NCBI RefSeq assembly: GCF_009184865.1
Contig: NZ_CP045096.1
Coordinates: 8,370,001 to 8,434,000, forward strand
Length of the DNA stretch: 64,000 nt
Direction of reading: 5' to 3'
Source: Streptomyces phaeolivaceus
GTDB taxonomy: Bacteria; Actinomycetota; Actinomycetes; Streptomycetales; Streptomycetaceae
A program made the position numbers and the translations under genes. Below the pieces are notes generated by a model, which saw nothing but the letters and a program-made list of their open reading frames with translations, had not been told where the DNA came from and made no database searches. This document shows, piece after piece, positions 56,186 through 63,121 of the stretch; the first letter of the stretch is position 1, and each line of letters opens with the position of its first letter.

Positions 56186-57715
56186 ATGCCCGACCTGCCG
56201 AAGCCCCAGGACGCCGCCGAGGCCGCGCTGTTCTCGGAGTGCTGGGACGCGGTCCTGTCGTACGCCGACCTGTGCACGTCCGGTTCGACCGCGGCCACCC
56301 AACTGGCCACCGAGGCCTTCACGAACGGCATGCACGAGGCGCACGCCCTGGAATTCGAGGCAGTCGCGGAGCGCGGCGTCGGACGGCGCGCTCCGCGACT
56401 GCCTCGAATACCGTTCCTCCTGACCTGGGTCAGGACCACCGCCGCGGCCTGGGAGACCAACGGCCAGGGCCACCGCCTCGACCCCGAACTGCGGCTGTGG
56501 CTCAACTCGGACAAGGCCGCCCGGTACACCGGCCCGCCGCTGCACCGCCCCCTCGCCCTGCGCGCCCTGCGCGACATGCAGGAACCCGACGCGGCCCTGC
56601 TGTGGCTGGCCGAGGTCGAATCGCTGCCGCTGGGCTCGGTGGCCCGCCGGCTCGGCCTCGACCCGGTGGTCGCCAGGACCGAACTCGACCAGATCCGGGC
56701 GCTGTTCAGGGACCGGTGCCACCGCAGCCAACTCGACGCGCCCATGAACCCCGACTGCCGCGGCTACGCCCGGCTGCTGGACGCGGTCACCCGCTCACCC
56801 GGCACCGACACCCCCGAGGACCTCTCGCGGCACCTCGCCACCTGTGTGGAGTGCGCCGAGGCCGCGGCCTGCCTCGGTCTGCACGGCGGCGGACTGCCCG
56901 CCGCGCTCGCCAGCGGGGTGATCGGCTGGAGCGGACTCGCCTACCTGGAGCGCCGCCGCCGCGCCGCCGACGCCGGGCTGCTCCCCGGGCGCGCGGACTC
57001 CACCGGCACCGATCGGGGACTCTCGCCGGGCAAGGAACAGCGGCCCCGGTTCGGCCGCAACGGCCTGCTCGCCGGAGCCGGACTCGTCTCCGTACTGGCC
57101 CTCGCCGTCTCCCTCATGCCCTTCGGTGAGGACGACACCGTCACCGACGCGTCCGCCGGAGATACCTCGGTGGTGCAGCAGGACCCGAGGTTCCCGGTCA
57201 CCGGATCCCCGTCCGGCGGCGACTCCGAACTGCAGAGCACGACACGGCCCCAGGAGACCGGTTCCGACGCCGACGAGGGCGAGGCCGACAAGGACGGCAA
57301 GGGCGACGGCAACACCAACGAGGAGCCCCAGGGCGACGCCTCGACACCGGCCCGCGTCAGCCATGAGCCCGTCGACCCCGGCAAGTCCTCCGACGCCACC
57401 TGCCACGTCCGCTACCAGATCGTCAACGAGTGGCCCGGCGGCTTCCAGGCGACCGTCACCGTCACCTCCGCCAAGGCCGTCGACGGCTGGCGCGTCGGCT
57501 GGACCCACGCCGCCGACCAGCGCGTCACCCAGATGTGGGACGGCACCTTCGACCAGGACGGCTCCAAGGTCACCGTCACCGCCGCCGACTACAACAAGAC
57601 CGTCGCCGCGGGCGGCACCTTCGGCGTCGGCTTCCTCGGCATCTGGCAGGGCTTCGACAACCCCGACCCCGTCGACTTCACCCTGAACGGGCGCTCCTGC
57701 GAGCAGGCGGACTGA
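56186..57715 (+). CDS. Membrane-anchored sigma-factor-like protein with extracellular CBM2 domain
   Basis: The 509-residue protein reads in order as follows. Residues about 10-60 resemble ECF sigma region 2 (FSECWDAVLSYADLCTSGST). Residues 135-178 resemble region 4 (ALLWLAEVESLPLGSVARRL then ARTELDQIRALFRDRC). Residues 216-223 are HLATCVEC, an H-x3-C-x2-C zinc motif as in ZAS anti-sigma factors. One membrane helix lies at 293-311. An acidic Gly/Asp/Glu linker then leads to a C-terminal CBM2 cellulose-binding domain (404-506, Cys406/Cys505 probably paired). It would link an outside polysaccharide signal to transcription. GGAG precedes the ATG at 56186. Confidence 0.75.
   Translation: MPDLPKPQDAAEAALFSECWDAVLSYADLCTSGSTAATQLATEAFTNGMHEAHALEFEAVAERGVGRRAPRLPRIPFLLTWVRTTAAAWETNGQGHRLDPELRLWLNSDKAARYTGPPLHRPLALRALRDMQEPDAALLWLAEVESLPLGSVARRLGLDPVVARTELDQIRALFRDRCHRSQLDAPMNPDCRGYARLLDAVTRSPGTDTPEDLSRHLATCVECAEAAACLGLHGGGLPAALASGVIGWSGLAYLERRRRAADAGLLPGRADSTGTDRGLSPGKEQRPRFGRNGLLAGAGLVSVLALAVSLMPFGEDDTVTDASAGDTSVVQQDPRFPVTGSPSGGDSELQSTTRPQETGSDADEGEADKDGKGDGNTNEEPQGDASTPARVSHEPVDPGKSSDATCHVRYQIVNEWPGGFQATVTVTSAKAVDGWRVGWTHAADQRVTQMWDGTFDQDGSKVTVTAADYNKTVAAGGTFGVGFLGIWQGFDNPDPVDFTLNGRSCEQAD
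56353..56409. repeat. Perfect 21-base inverted repeat inside the sigma-like gene
   Basis: Bases 56353-56373 (ATTCGAGGCAGTCGCGGAGC then G) and 56389-56409 are exact reverse complements separated by 15 bases. The arms fall in codons for EFEAVAERG and PRLPRIP. Such a stem within a coding region is exceptional in length. Confidence 0.9.
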
Positions 57716-57832
57716 ACGCGATTTAATCGGTTGACGGGGGTCCATGGGCCCCCGCTAGGGTGAGATCACCGCGCACGGCGGCCGTTTCCGGCCGTCGTCG
57801 CCCCCTACGAGTGAGACAGGAGGTGTCGACCA

Positions 57833-57904
57833 ATGGCTGTCACGGCGATGGGCGCTGCCCGCATCCAGGAATCCATTCAGTCCACCTCCGTGGTCACCGG
57901 CTGA
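57833..57904 (+). CDS. 23-residue peptide gene upstream of rsgA
   Basis: ATG 57833 follows the ideal ribosome site AGGAGGT by 8 bases. The peptide begins MAVTAMGAARIQESIQ and ends STSVVTG before TGA at 57902. It has no signal peptide, cysteine or obvious processing site. The spacing to rsgA (76 bases with a hairpin) suggests a leader peptide or a small stand-alone protein. The excellent ribosome site makes translation likely. Confidence 0.55.
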   Translation: MAVTAMGAARIQESIQSTSVVTG

Positions 57905-57979
57905 CACCCACTTTCTGTACTTCTTGTACGTTCCGTACGTCTGTACGGCCGCCGGGACCACCCTTGTGAAGGGTCTCCC
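57905..57979 (+). promoter_or_regulatory. Leader of rsgA with repeated GTAC and a hairpin over the ribosome site
   Basis: TGTAC/CGTAC motifs occur four times between about 57915 and 57946. A hairpin follows: ACCCTT (57958-57963) pairs with AAGGGT (57968-57973), extended by GGGA/TCCC. The AAGGG in its 3' arm is the likely rsgA ribosome site, 5-6 bases before the TTG start, so the fold could hide it. Confidence 0.5.
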
Positions 57980-59065
57980 TTGACTTCCTCTTTCTCCGCC
58001 CTCGCCCCCTACGGCTGGGACACCTCCTGGGCGGACGCCTTCGCCCCGTACGACGCCGAAGGGCTGCTCGCCGGGCGGGTCGTCCGGGTCGATCGTGGGC
58101 AGTGCGACGTCGTCACCGCGGGCGGTCCGGTGCGGGCCGACACCGCGTTCGTCACCCCTCATGACCCCCTGCGGGTCGTCTGCACGGGCGACTGGGTCGC
58201 CGTGGAACCGACGGGCGATCCGCGGTACGTCCGGACGTATCTGCCCCGCCGCAGCGCCTTCGTCCGTTCCACCTCCTCCAAGCGCGCCGAGGGCCAGATC
58301 CTCGCCGCGAACGTGGACTACGCGGTCGTCGCCGTGTCCCTGGCCACGGAACTCGACCTCGGCCGCGTCGAACGGTTCCTGGCGCTCGCCTGGGAGTCCG
58401 GGGCACAGCCCGTCGTCGTGCTCACCAAGGCCGACCTCGTGCCCGACGCGGTCACGCTCGGGCATCTGGTGCAGGACGTGGAGACCGTCGCGCCCGGCGT
58501 CGCCGTGCTCACGGTCAGCTCGGCGCTCGGGGAGGGCCTCGACGTCCTCGCCGCGGTGCTCTCCGGCGGCACCTCCGTGCTGCTCGGGCAGTCCGGCGCC
58601 GGAAAGTCGACCCTCGCCAACGCGCTGCTCGGCGAGGACGTCATGGACGTCCAGGCCATCCGGGACGTGGACGGCAAGGGACGGCACACCACGACCACCC
58701 GCAACCTCCTCGCCCTGCCCGGCGGTGGGGTCCTCATCGACACCCCCGGGCTGCGCGGCGTCGGCCTCTGGGACGCCGAGAGCGGCGTCGGGCAGGTCTT
58801 CGCCGAGATCGAGGCGCTCGCCGCGGACTGCCGTTTCCACGACTGCGCCCACCTCGCCGAGCCCGGCTGCGCGGTCCTCGGCGCGGTCGACTCCGGCGAA
58901 CTGCCCGAGCGGCGGCTCGACAGCTACCGGAAGCTGCTGCGCGAGAACCAGCGGATCGTGGCGAAGAGCGACGCGCGGGTGCGGGCGGAGATCCGTAAGG
59001 AGTGGAAGCGGCGGGGCGCGGAGGGGCGCGCGGCGATGGAGGCGAAGAGGGGTGGCCGGCGTTGA
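57980..59065 (+). CDS. rsgA: Ribosome small-subunit GTPase A
   Basis: The 361-residue protein has an N-terminal OB-fold part and a circularly permuted GTPase domain with the motif order G4 TKAD (149-152), G1 GQSGAGKST (203-211) and G3 DTPG (254-257). A zinc module, CRFHDCAHLAEPGC, follows. This order defines RsgA, which checks maturation of the 30S subunit and is released on GTP hydrolysis. Start is TTG 57980 (MTSSFSALAPYGWDTSW). The basic C-terminus is usual for the family. Confidence 0.93.
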   Translation: MTSSFSALAPYGWDTSWADAFAPYDAEGLLAGRVVRVDRGQCDVVTAGGPVRADTAFVTPHDPLRVVCTGDWVAVEPTGDPRYVRTYLPRRSAFVRSTSSKRAEGQILAANVDYAVVAVSLATELDLGRVERFLALAWESGAQPVVVLTKADLVPDAVTLGHLVQDVETVAPGVAVLTVSSALGEGLDVLAAVLSGGTSVLLGQSGAGKSTLANALLGEDVMDVQAIRDVDGKGRHTTTTRNLLALPGGGVLIDTPGLRGVGLWDAESGVGQVFAEIEALAADCRFHDCAHLAEPGCAVLGAVDSGELPERRLDSYRKLLRENQRIVAKSDARVRAEIRKEWKRRGAEGRAAMEAKRGGRR

Positions 59066-59098
59066 GTTCTGGGCGCGGGTAGGTGGGGGCTGATCGCG

Positions 59099-59168
59099 CC
59101 GTTCCCCGCGCCCCTGGAAGGCATGGGCTGCGCCCCTTGCCTTCCAGGGGCGCAGCCCTTGCCTTCCA
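59099..59168. terminator. Repeat-class terminator with two mutually exclusive stems
   Basis: CCCCTGGAAGGCA (59111-59123) can pair with TGCCTTCCAGGGG (59138-59150), or GGGCTGCGCCCC (59125-59136) can pair with GGGGCGCAGCCC (59147-59158). The two folds share the bases at 59147-59150 and interlock, so only one can form. The TGCCTTCCAG string also recurs at 59160-59169. It lies between rsgA and the Ada-AlkA-like gene and belongs to the same Streptomyces repeat class as 21.0 and 34.4 kb. Confidence 0.65.
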
Positions 59169-59224
59169 GAGCCATGTCCGAAATCCGCCAGCCCTCGGTG
59201 TCCGCGTCGTCGACACTTGAGGGC

Positions 59225-60694
59225 ATGAAGGACGAGGACACCAGGTACGAGGCGGTGCGGAGCAGGGACGGGCGGTTCGACGGGGAGTTCTTCTTCGCCG
59301 TCGAGACGACCGGGATCTACTGCCGGCCGAGTTGCCCGGCGGTGACACCGAAGCGGGCGAACGTCCGCTTCTACGCGACCGCGGCCGGAGCCCAGGGCGC
59401 CGGGTTCCGGGCCTGCCGGAGGTGCCGGCCGGACGCCGTGCCCGGGTCGGCCGAGTGGAACGTGCGCGCGGACGCCGTGGGCCGGGCCATGCGGCTCATC
59501 GGGGACGGCGTCGTCGACCGGGAGGGCGTCGCCGGGCTGGCCGTGCGGCTGGGATACAGCGCACGGCAGGTCCAGCGGCAGCTCACCGCCGAGGTCGGCG
59601 CCGGGCCCGTCGCCCTGGCCCGCGCGCGGCGCGCCCACACCGCCCGCGTCCTCCTCCAGACGACGGCGCTCCCGGTCACCGAGATCGTCTTCGCGGCCGG
59701 TTTCAGCAGCGTGCGCCAGTTCAACGACACGATCAGGGCCGTGTACGCCATGACACCGAGCGCCCTGCGTGCCGGGGCACCCCGGCGGCCCGCCGGCGCG
59801 CCGACCGCCGGAATCCCGCTCCGGCTCGCCTACCGGGGCCCCTACCAGTCCACCGCGCTCTTCGACGTCCTCGCCGCCGAGACCGTCACCGGCATCGAGG
59901 AGACGACCGGCGGACGCGGCCGGCGCACCTACCGGCGCACCCTCCGCCTCCCCTACGGCACCGCGGTCGCCGAGGTCGACGAACGACCCGGGGGCGGTCG
60001 CCGGGGGCCCACGGCCGGTGGCTGGCTCGACGCCCGCCGGGGGCCCACGGCCGGTGGCTGGCTCGACGCCCGGCTGCACCTCACCGACCCCCGGGACCTC
60101 ACCACCGCCGTGCAACGGCTGCGCCGGCAGTTCGATCTGGACGCCGACCCGTACGCCGTGGACGAGCGCCTCCGCGAGGACCCCCGGCTCGCCCCGCTCG
60201 TCGCCGCCCGGCCGGGACTGCGCTCACCGGGCACGGCCGATCCGGACGAGTACGCGGTACGGGCGCTCGTGGGACCCGAGGAAGCGGCTCGGCTCGTACA
60301 GGCGTACGGGAAGAGGCTGGACGCCCCGGACGGGACGCTGACGCATCTGTTCCCCGAACCGGCCGCGCTGGCCGGGGCCGACGGCCCGCTCGGGGCCCTC
60401 GCCACCGCCCTCGCCGACGGCACCGTCCGCCTCGACGTGGGCGCCGACCGGGACGCCACCGGGACGGCACTGCGCGCGCTGCCGGGCCTGGACGCGCGTA
60501 CCGTCGCCGCGATCCGCACCCGGGCCCTCGGCGACCCGGACGTGGCACCGCCCGACGAGCCGACGCCGGACACCTGGCGCCCCTGGCGGTCGTACGCCCT
60601 CTGCCACCTGCACCACCTCAGCCACCCACGGACACGGTCACCGGAACAGACGCGGGCATCAAAGCCCGTACAGGAACAGGGAGTTCAGTCGTGA
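59225..60694 (+). CDS. Ada-AlkA-like DNA repair protein with doubtful glycosylase domain
   Basis: The 489-residue protein has an Ada-type zinc domain (GIYCRPSCPAVTPKRANVRF, Cys33/37/64/67), an AraC helix-turn-helix (about 95-185, FAAGFSSVRQFNDTIRAVYA) and an AlkA-like N-terminal domain. The expected helix-hairpin-helix motif (GxGPWTA) is not visible: the region reads LPGLDARTVAAIRTRALGDP followed at once by WRPWRSYA. The segment near the catalytic Asp is shortened, so glycosylase activity may be lost. Methyl-phosphotriester sensing by the N-terminus should remain. The stop overlaps the ogt start as GTGA. Confidence 0.85.
   Translation: MKDEDTRYEAVRSRDGRFDGEFFFAVETTGIYCRPSCPAVTPKRANVRFYATAAGAQGAGFRACRRCRPDAVPGSAEWNVRADAVGRAMRLIGDGVVDREGVAGLAVRLGYSARQVQRQLTAEVGAGPVALARARRAHTARVLLQTTALPVTEIVFAAGFSSVRQFNDTIRAVYAMTPSALRAGAPRRPAGAPTAGIPLRLAYRGPYQSTALFDVLAAETVTGIEETTGGRGRRTYRRTLRLPYGTAVAEVDERPGGGRRGPTAGGWLDARRGPTAGGWLDARLHLTDPRDLTTAVQRLRRQFDLDADPYAVDERLREDPRLAPLVAARPGLRSPGTADPDEYAVRALVGPEEAARLVQAYGKRLDAPDGTLTHLFPEPAALAGADGPLGALATALADGTVRLDVGADRDATGTALRALPGLDARTVAAIRTRALGDPDVAPPDEPTPDTWRPWRSYALCHLHHLSHPRTRSPEQTRASKPVQEQGVQS
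59999..60070 (+). repeat. Perfect 36-base tandem duplication within the Ada-AlkA gene
   Basis: Bases 59999-60034 and 60035-60070 are identical and in frame, giving RRGPTAGGWLDA twice in a row. The lack of any substitution points to a recent slippage event. Confidence 0.95.
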
Positions 60695-61209
60695 GCACCG
60701 AGCAAGGGACCTACTGCGCCTTCGTCGACAGCCCCGCCGGGCAACTCCTCCTCACCGCGGACGAGTTCGGCGTTCTCACCTCCCTCTCCGTGCCGGGGCA
60801 GAAGGGCGGCCGGGTGCCGCTGCCGGGCTGGACACGCGACCCGGGGCCCTTCCGGGCGGCCGAGGAACAGCTCGCCGCCTACTTCGCCGGTGAACTCAAG
60901 GAATTCCGGCTGGAGTCGCGCGGCGAGGGCACCGAGTTCCGGCGGCGGGTCTGGGCCGCGCTCGACGACGTCCCGTACGGCGCGACCACCACGTACGGGG
61001 CCATCGCGAGCCGGATCGGCGCGCCGCGCGCCGCCGTCCGCGCCGTGGGCGGCGCGATCGGCGCGAACCCCCTCCTCATCGTCCGCCCCTGCCACCGCGT
61101 GATCGGCGCGGACGGCGGCCTCACCGGCTACGCGGGCGGCCTCGACCGCAAGCGCCTCCTGCTCGGTCTGGAGGGCGCGCTCCAGGGCCCCGTGCGGCCA
61201 ACGGTGTGA
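60691..61209 (+). CDS. ogt: Methylated-DNA-protein-cysteine methyltransferase
   Basis: The 172-residue protein starts at GTG 60691, overlapping the Ada-AlkA stop. It has the active-site motif IVRPCHRVIGADGGLTGYAG, the arginine finger helix (AAVRAVGGAIGANP) and an N-terminal RNase-H-like domain. It removes alkyl groups from O6-alkylguanine by transfer to its cysteine. Coupling to the Ada-AlkA-like gene makes a compact alkylation-repair operon, probably controlled by the Ada part. Confidence 0.95.
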   Translation: MSTEQGTYCAFVDSPAGQLLLTADEFGVLTSLSVPGQKGGRVPLPGWTRDPGPFRAAEEQLAAYFAGELKEFRLESRGEGTEFRRRVWAALDDVPYGATTTYGAIASRIGAPRAAVRAVGGAIGANPLLIVRPCHRVIGADGGLTGYAGGLDRKRLLLGLEGALQGPVRPTV

Positions 61210-61288
61210 GGGGGCGTGCGTGGGGTCGGCGCTCGGGGAAGTGATGAGGGACTTTTTGTCGCTTCCGCCGAGCGAAGGGCGGTCCCGC

Positions 61289-62569
61289 ATGACCGGTACG
61301 GTCCGCATCCCCCACCCCACGCGCCTCACGGCCGTCACCCTCGCACTCGCCCTCCTCGCCACACTCGTCCTCGCCTGTGCCCTCCCCGCGAGCGCCGGCG
61401 CCTCGGCGGACCCCCGGCGCTGGACCGGCACCTGGGCGGCAGCCGCCTCCGGTACGGCCCCCGCGCTGCCGGGGGCGTCGATCCGCAACGTCGTCCATGT
61501 GAGCGTCGGCGGCGACGCGGTACGGGTCCGGATCTCCAACCGGCTCGGCACGGCCCCGCTCCACCTCGGCGCCCTCACCGTCGCGGCCCAGGAACCCGGG
61601 GTGCCCGACAGCCCGCACGCGCTGCCGGGTTCCCTGCGGACCGCCACCTTCGGCGGTGCCCCCACGGTCGTCGTCCCGGCGGGCCGGGACCGGGTCACCG
61701 ACCCCGTCGCACTGCGCGTCCCGGCGCACGGCAACCTCCTCGTCACGCTCCACACCCCGGACGACTCGGGCCCGGCCACCTACCACCGCTCCGCCCGGCA
61801 GACCAACTTCCTCGCCCCGGACGGCGATCGGACCGCCGACGAGGACGGCTCCGCGTACACGACGACCCTCGGCAGCTGGTACTACGTCACCGGTGTCGAC
61901 GTCCTCGGCTCGTCCGCCGCCGGCAGCGTCGTCGCCCTCGGCGACTCGATCACGGACGGCAACGGCTCGACGGCCGACGCCAACCGCCGTTGGCCCGACC
62001 GGCTCGCCGAACGGCTGCGCGCGCTGCCCGCCGACCGCCGGCTCGGCGTCCTCAACGCGGGCGTCTCCGGCAACCGGCTGCTGCGCGCGGGCGTCGGCCC
62101 GAGCGTCCTGGAACGGTTCGACGCCGACGTACTGACCCGCACCGGCGTCCGTGCGGTGATCGTCATGGCGGGCGTCAACGACATCAAGGGCACCCCGAAC
62201 GCCACCGACCCGTCCGCCTTCACCGCCGCCTACCGCGACCTCGTGGACCGCGCCCACGCCCGAGGCATCCGCGTCATCGGCGCCACGCTCACCCCGTACG
62301 GCGGCCACGGCGCGTACACGGCGGCCCGGGAGCGCGTACGGCAGGCGGTCAACGCCTCGATCCGGGGCGACGGCATCTTCGACGCGGTGGCCGACTTCGA
62401 CCGGGCCGTCCGCGACCCCCTCCTCCCGCACCGCATCGGCCCCGCGTACGACCCCGGCGACCATCTGCACTTCAACGACGCGGGCATGCGGGCGCTGGCC
62501 GACACGATCGACCTGGCCGACCTGGCGGATCAGTCCCGCGTGGCCGATCTGTCCGGCGTGGCGTCCTGA
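61289..62569 (+). CDS. Secreted SGNH/GDSL-family hydrolase
   Basis: The 426-residue protein has a signal peptide (LTAVTLALALLATLVLACAL). An N-terminal beta domain precedes the SGNH domain with block I VVALGDSITDGNG, block II NAGVSGNRLL, block III VIVMAGVNDIKG and block V DHLHFNDAGM. The substrate is an ester, perhaps acetyl or acyl groups of polysaccharides or lipids. ATG 61289 follows AAGGGCGG; the frame above it (from 61220) has no signal character. Confidence 0.88.
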   Translation: MTGTVRIPHPTRLTAVTLALALLATLVLACALPASAGASADPRRWTGTWAAAASGTAPALPGASIRNVVHVSVGGDAVRVRISNRLGTAPLHLGALTVAAQEPGVPDSPHALPGSLRTATFGGAPTVVVPAGRDRVTDPVALRVPAHGNLLVTLHTPDDSGPATYHRSARQTNFLAPDGDRTADEDGSAYTTTLGSWYYVTGVDVLGSSAAGSVVALGDSITDGNGSTADANRRWPDRLAERLRALPADRRLGVLNAGVSGNRLLRAGVGPSVLERFDADVLTRTGVRAVIVMAGVNDIKGTPNATDPSAFTAAYRDLVDRAHARGIRVIGATLTPYGGHGAYTAARERVRQAVNASIRGDGIFDAVADFDRAVRDPLLPHRIGPAYDPGDHLHFNDAGMRALADTIDLADLADQSRVADLSGVAS

Positions 62570-62582
62570 GGGCGGGCCGGTC

Positions 62583-63065
62583 TCAGACGCCGAAGACCAC
62601 GCCCACCCACGCGCCCGCGACCAGCAGGCACGCGAAGAGTTCCGTCAGGACGCTGGACCCGCCCGCGCGCATCGCCGTGCGGGTGGCGTCCTTCGCGGCG
62701 CCGGAGCGCCCGAGGCGCAGCCGTTCCGAGAGATAGATGCCGCCGACGAAGCCGGGGATCGCGCCCAGCACCGGGACCAGGACGAAACCGAGGAACGCGC
62801 CGACACCGGCGAACACGCCCATGCGGGGGGTCGCGCCGCTCTCCGCCAGGCGCCGGGGCGGCAGACCCCAGCGGACCGCCCGGGACACCAGCAGGACGAC
62901 GGTGGCGCCCACCAGCACCCACCAGGCGCTCGGCCGCGGGTCCTCCAGCGCCCACCACATGACCCCGGCCCATACGAGCCAGGACCCCGGTACGCCGGGC
63001 ACCAGCACTCCGCACAGGCCGAGCAGCAGCACCACCGCGACCAGCAGGAGTTCCCACGCTCCCAT
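62583..63065 (-). CDS. DUF456 membrane protein
   Basis: The 160-residue protein has four to five hydrophobic segments and the glycine-rich family motifs LLLGLCGVLVPGVPGSWLVW and GVFAGVGAFLGFVLVPVLGA then IPGFVGGIYLSERLR. It is a small inner-membrane protein of unknown function. It is followed by 13 bases to the convergent SGNH hydrolase gene. Confidence 0.88.
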   Translation of the reverse strand: MGAWELLLVAVVLLLGLCGVLVPGVPGSWLVWAGVMWWALEDPRPSAWWVLVGATVVLLVSRAVRWGLPPRRLAESGATPRMGVFAGVGAFLGFVLVPVLGAIPGFVGGIYLSERLRLGRSGAAKDATRTAMRAGGSSVLTELFACLLVAGAWVGVVFGV

Positions 63066-63121
63066 CTGCCCAGGGTGCAGGACCCCGGGAGAAAGCGCAG
63101 GTCAAGCGCTGGTCGCTGGGG

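Noticed and set aside
57755..60115. A 786-codon minus-strand open frame across rsgA and the Ada-AlkA gene
   Set aside because: It is the mirror of two clear genes, with low-complexity Gly/Val/Ala/Arg composition and no ribosome site.
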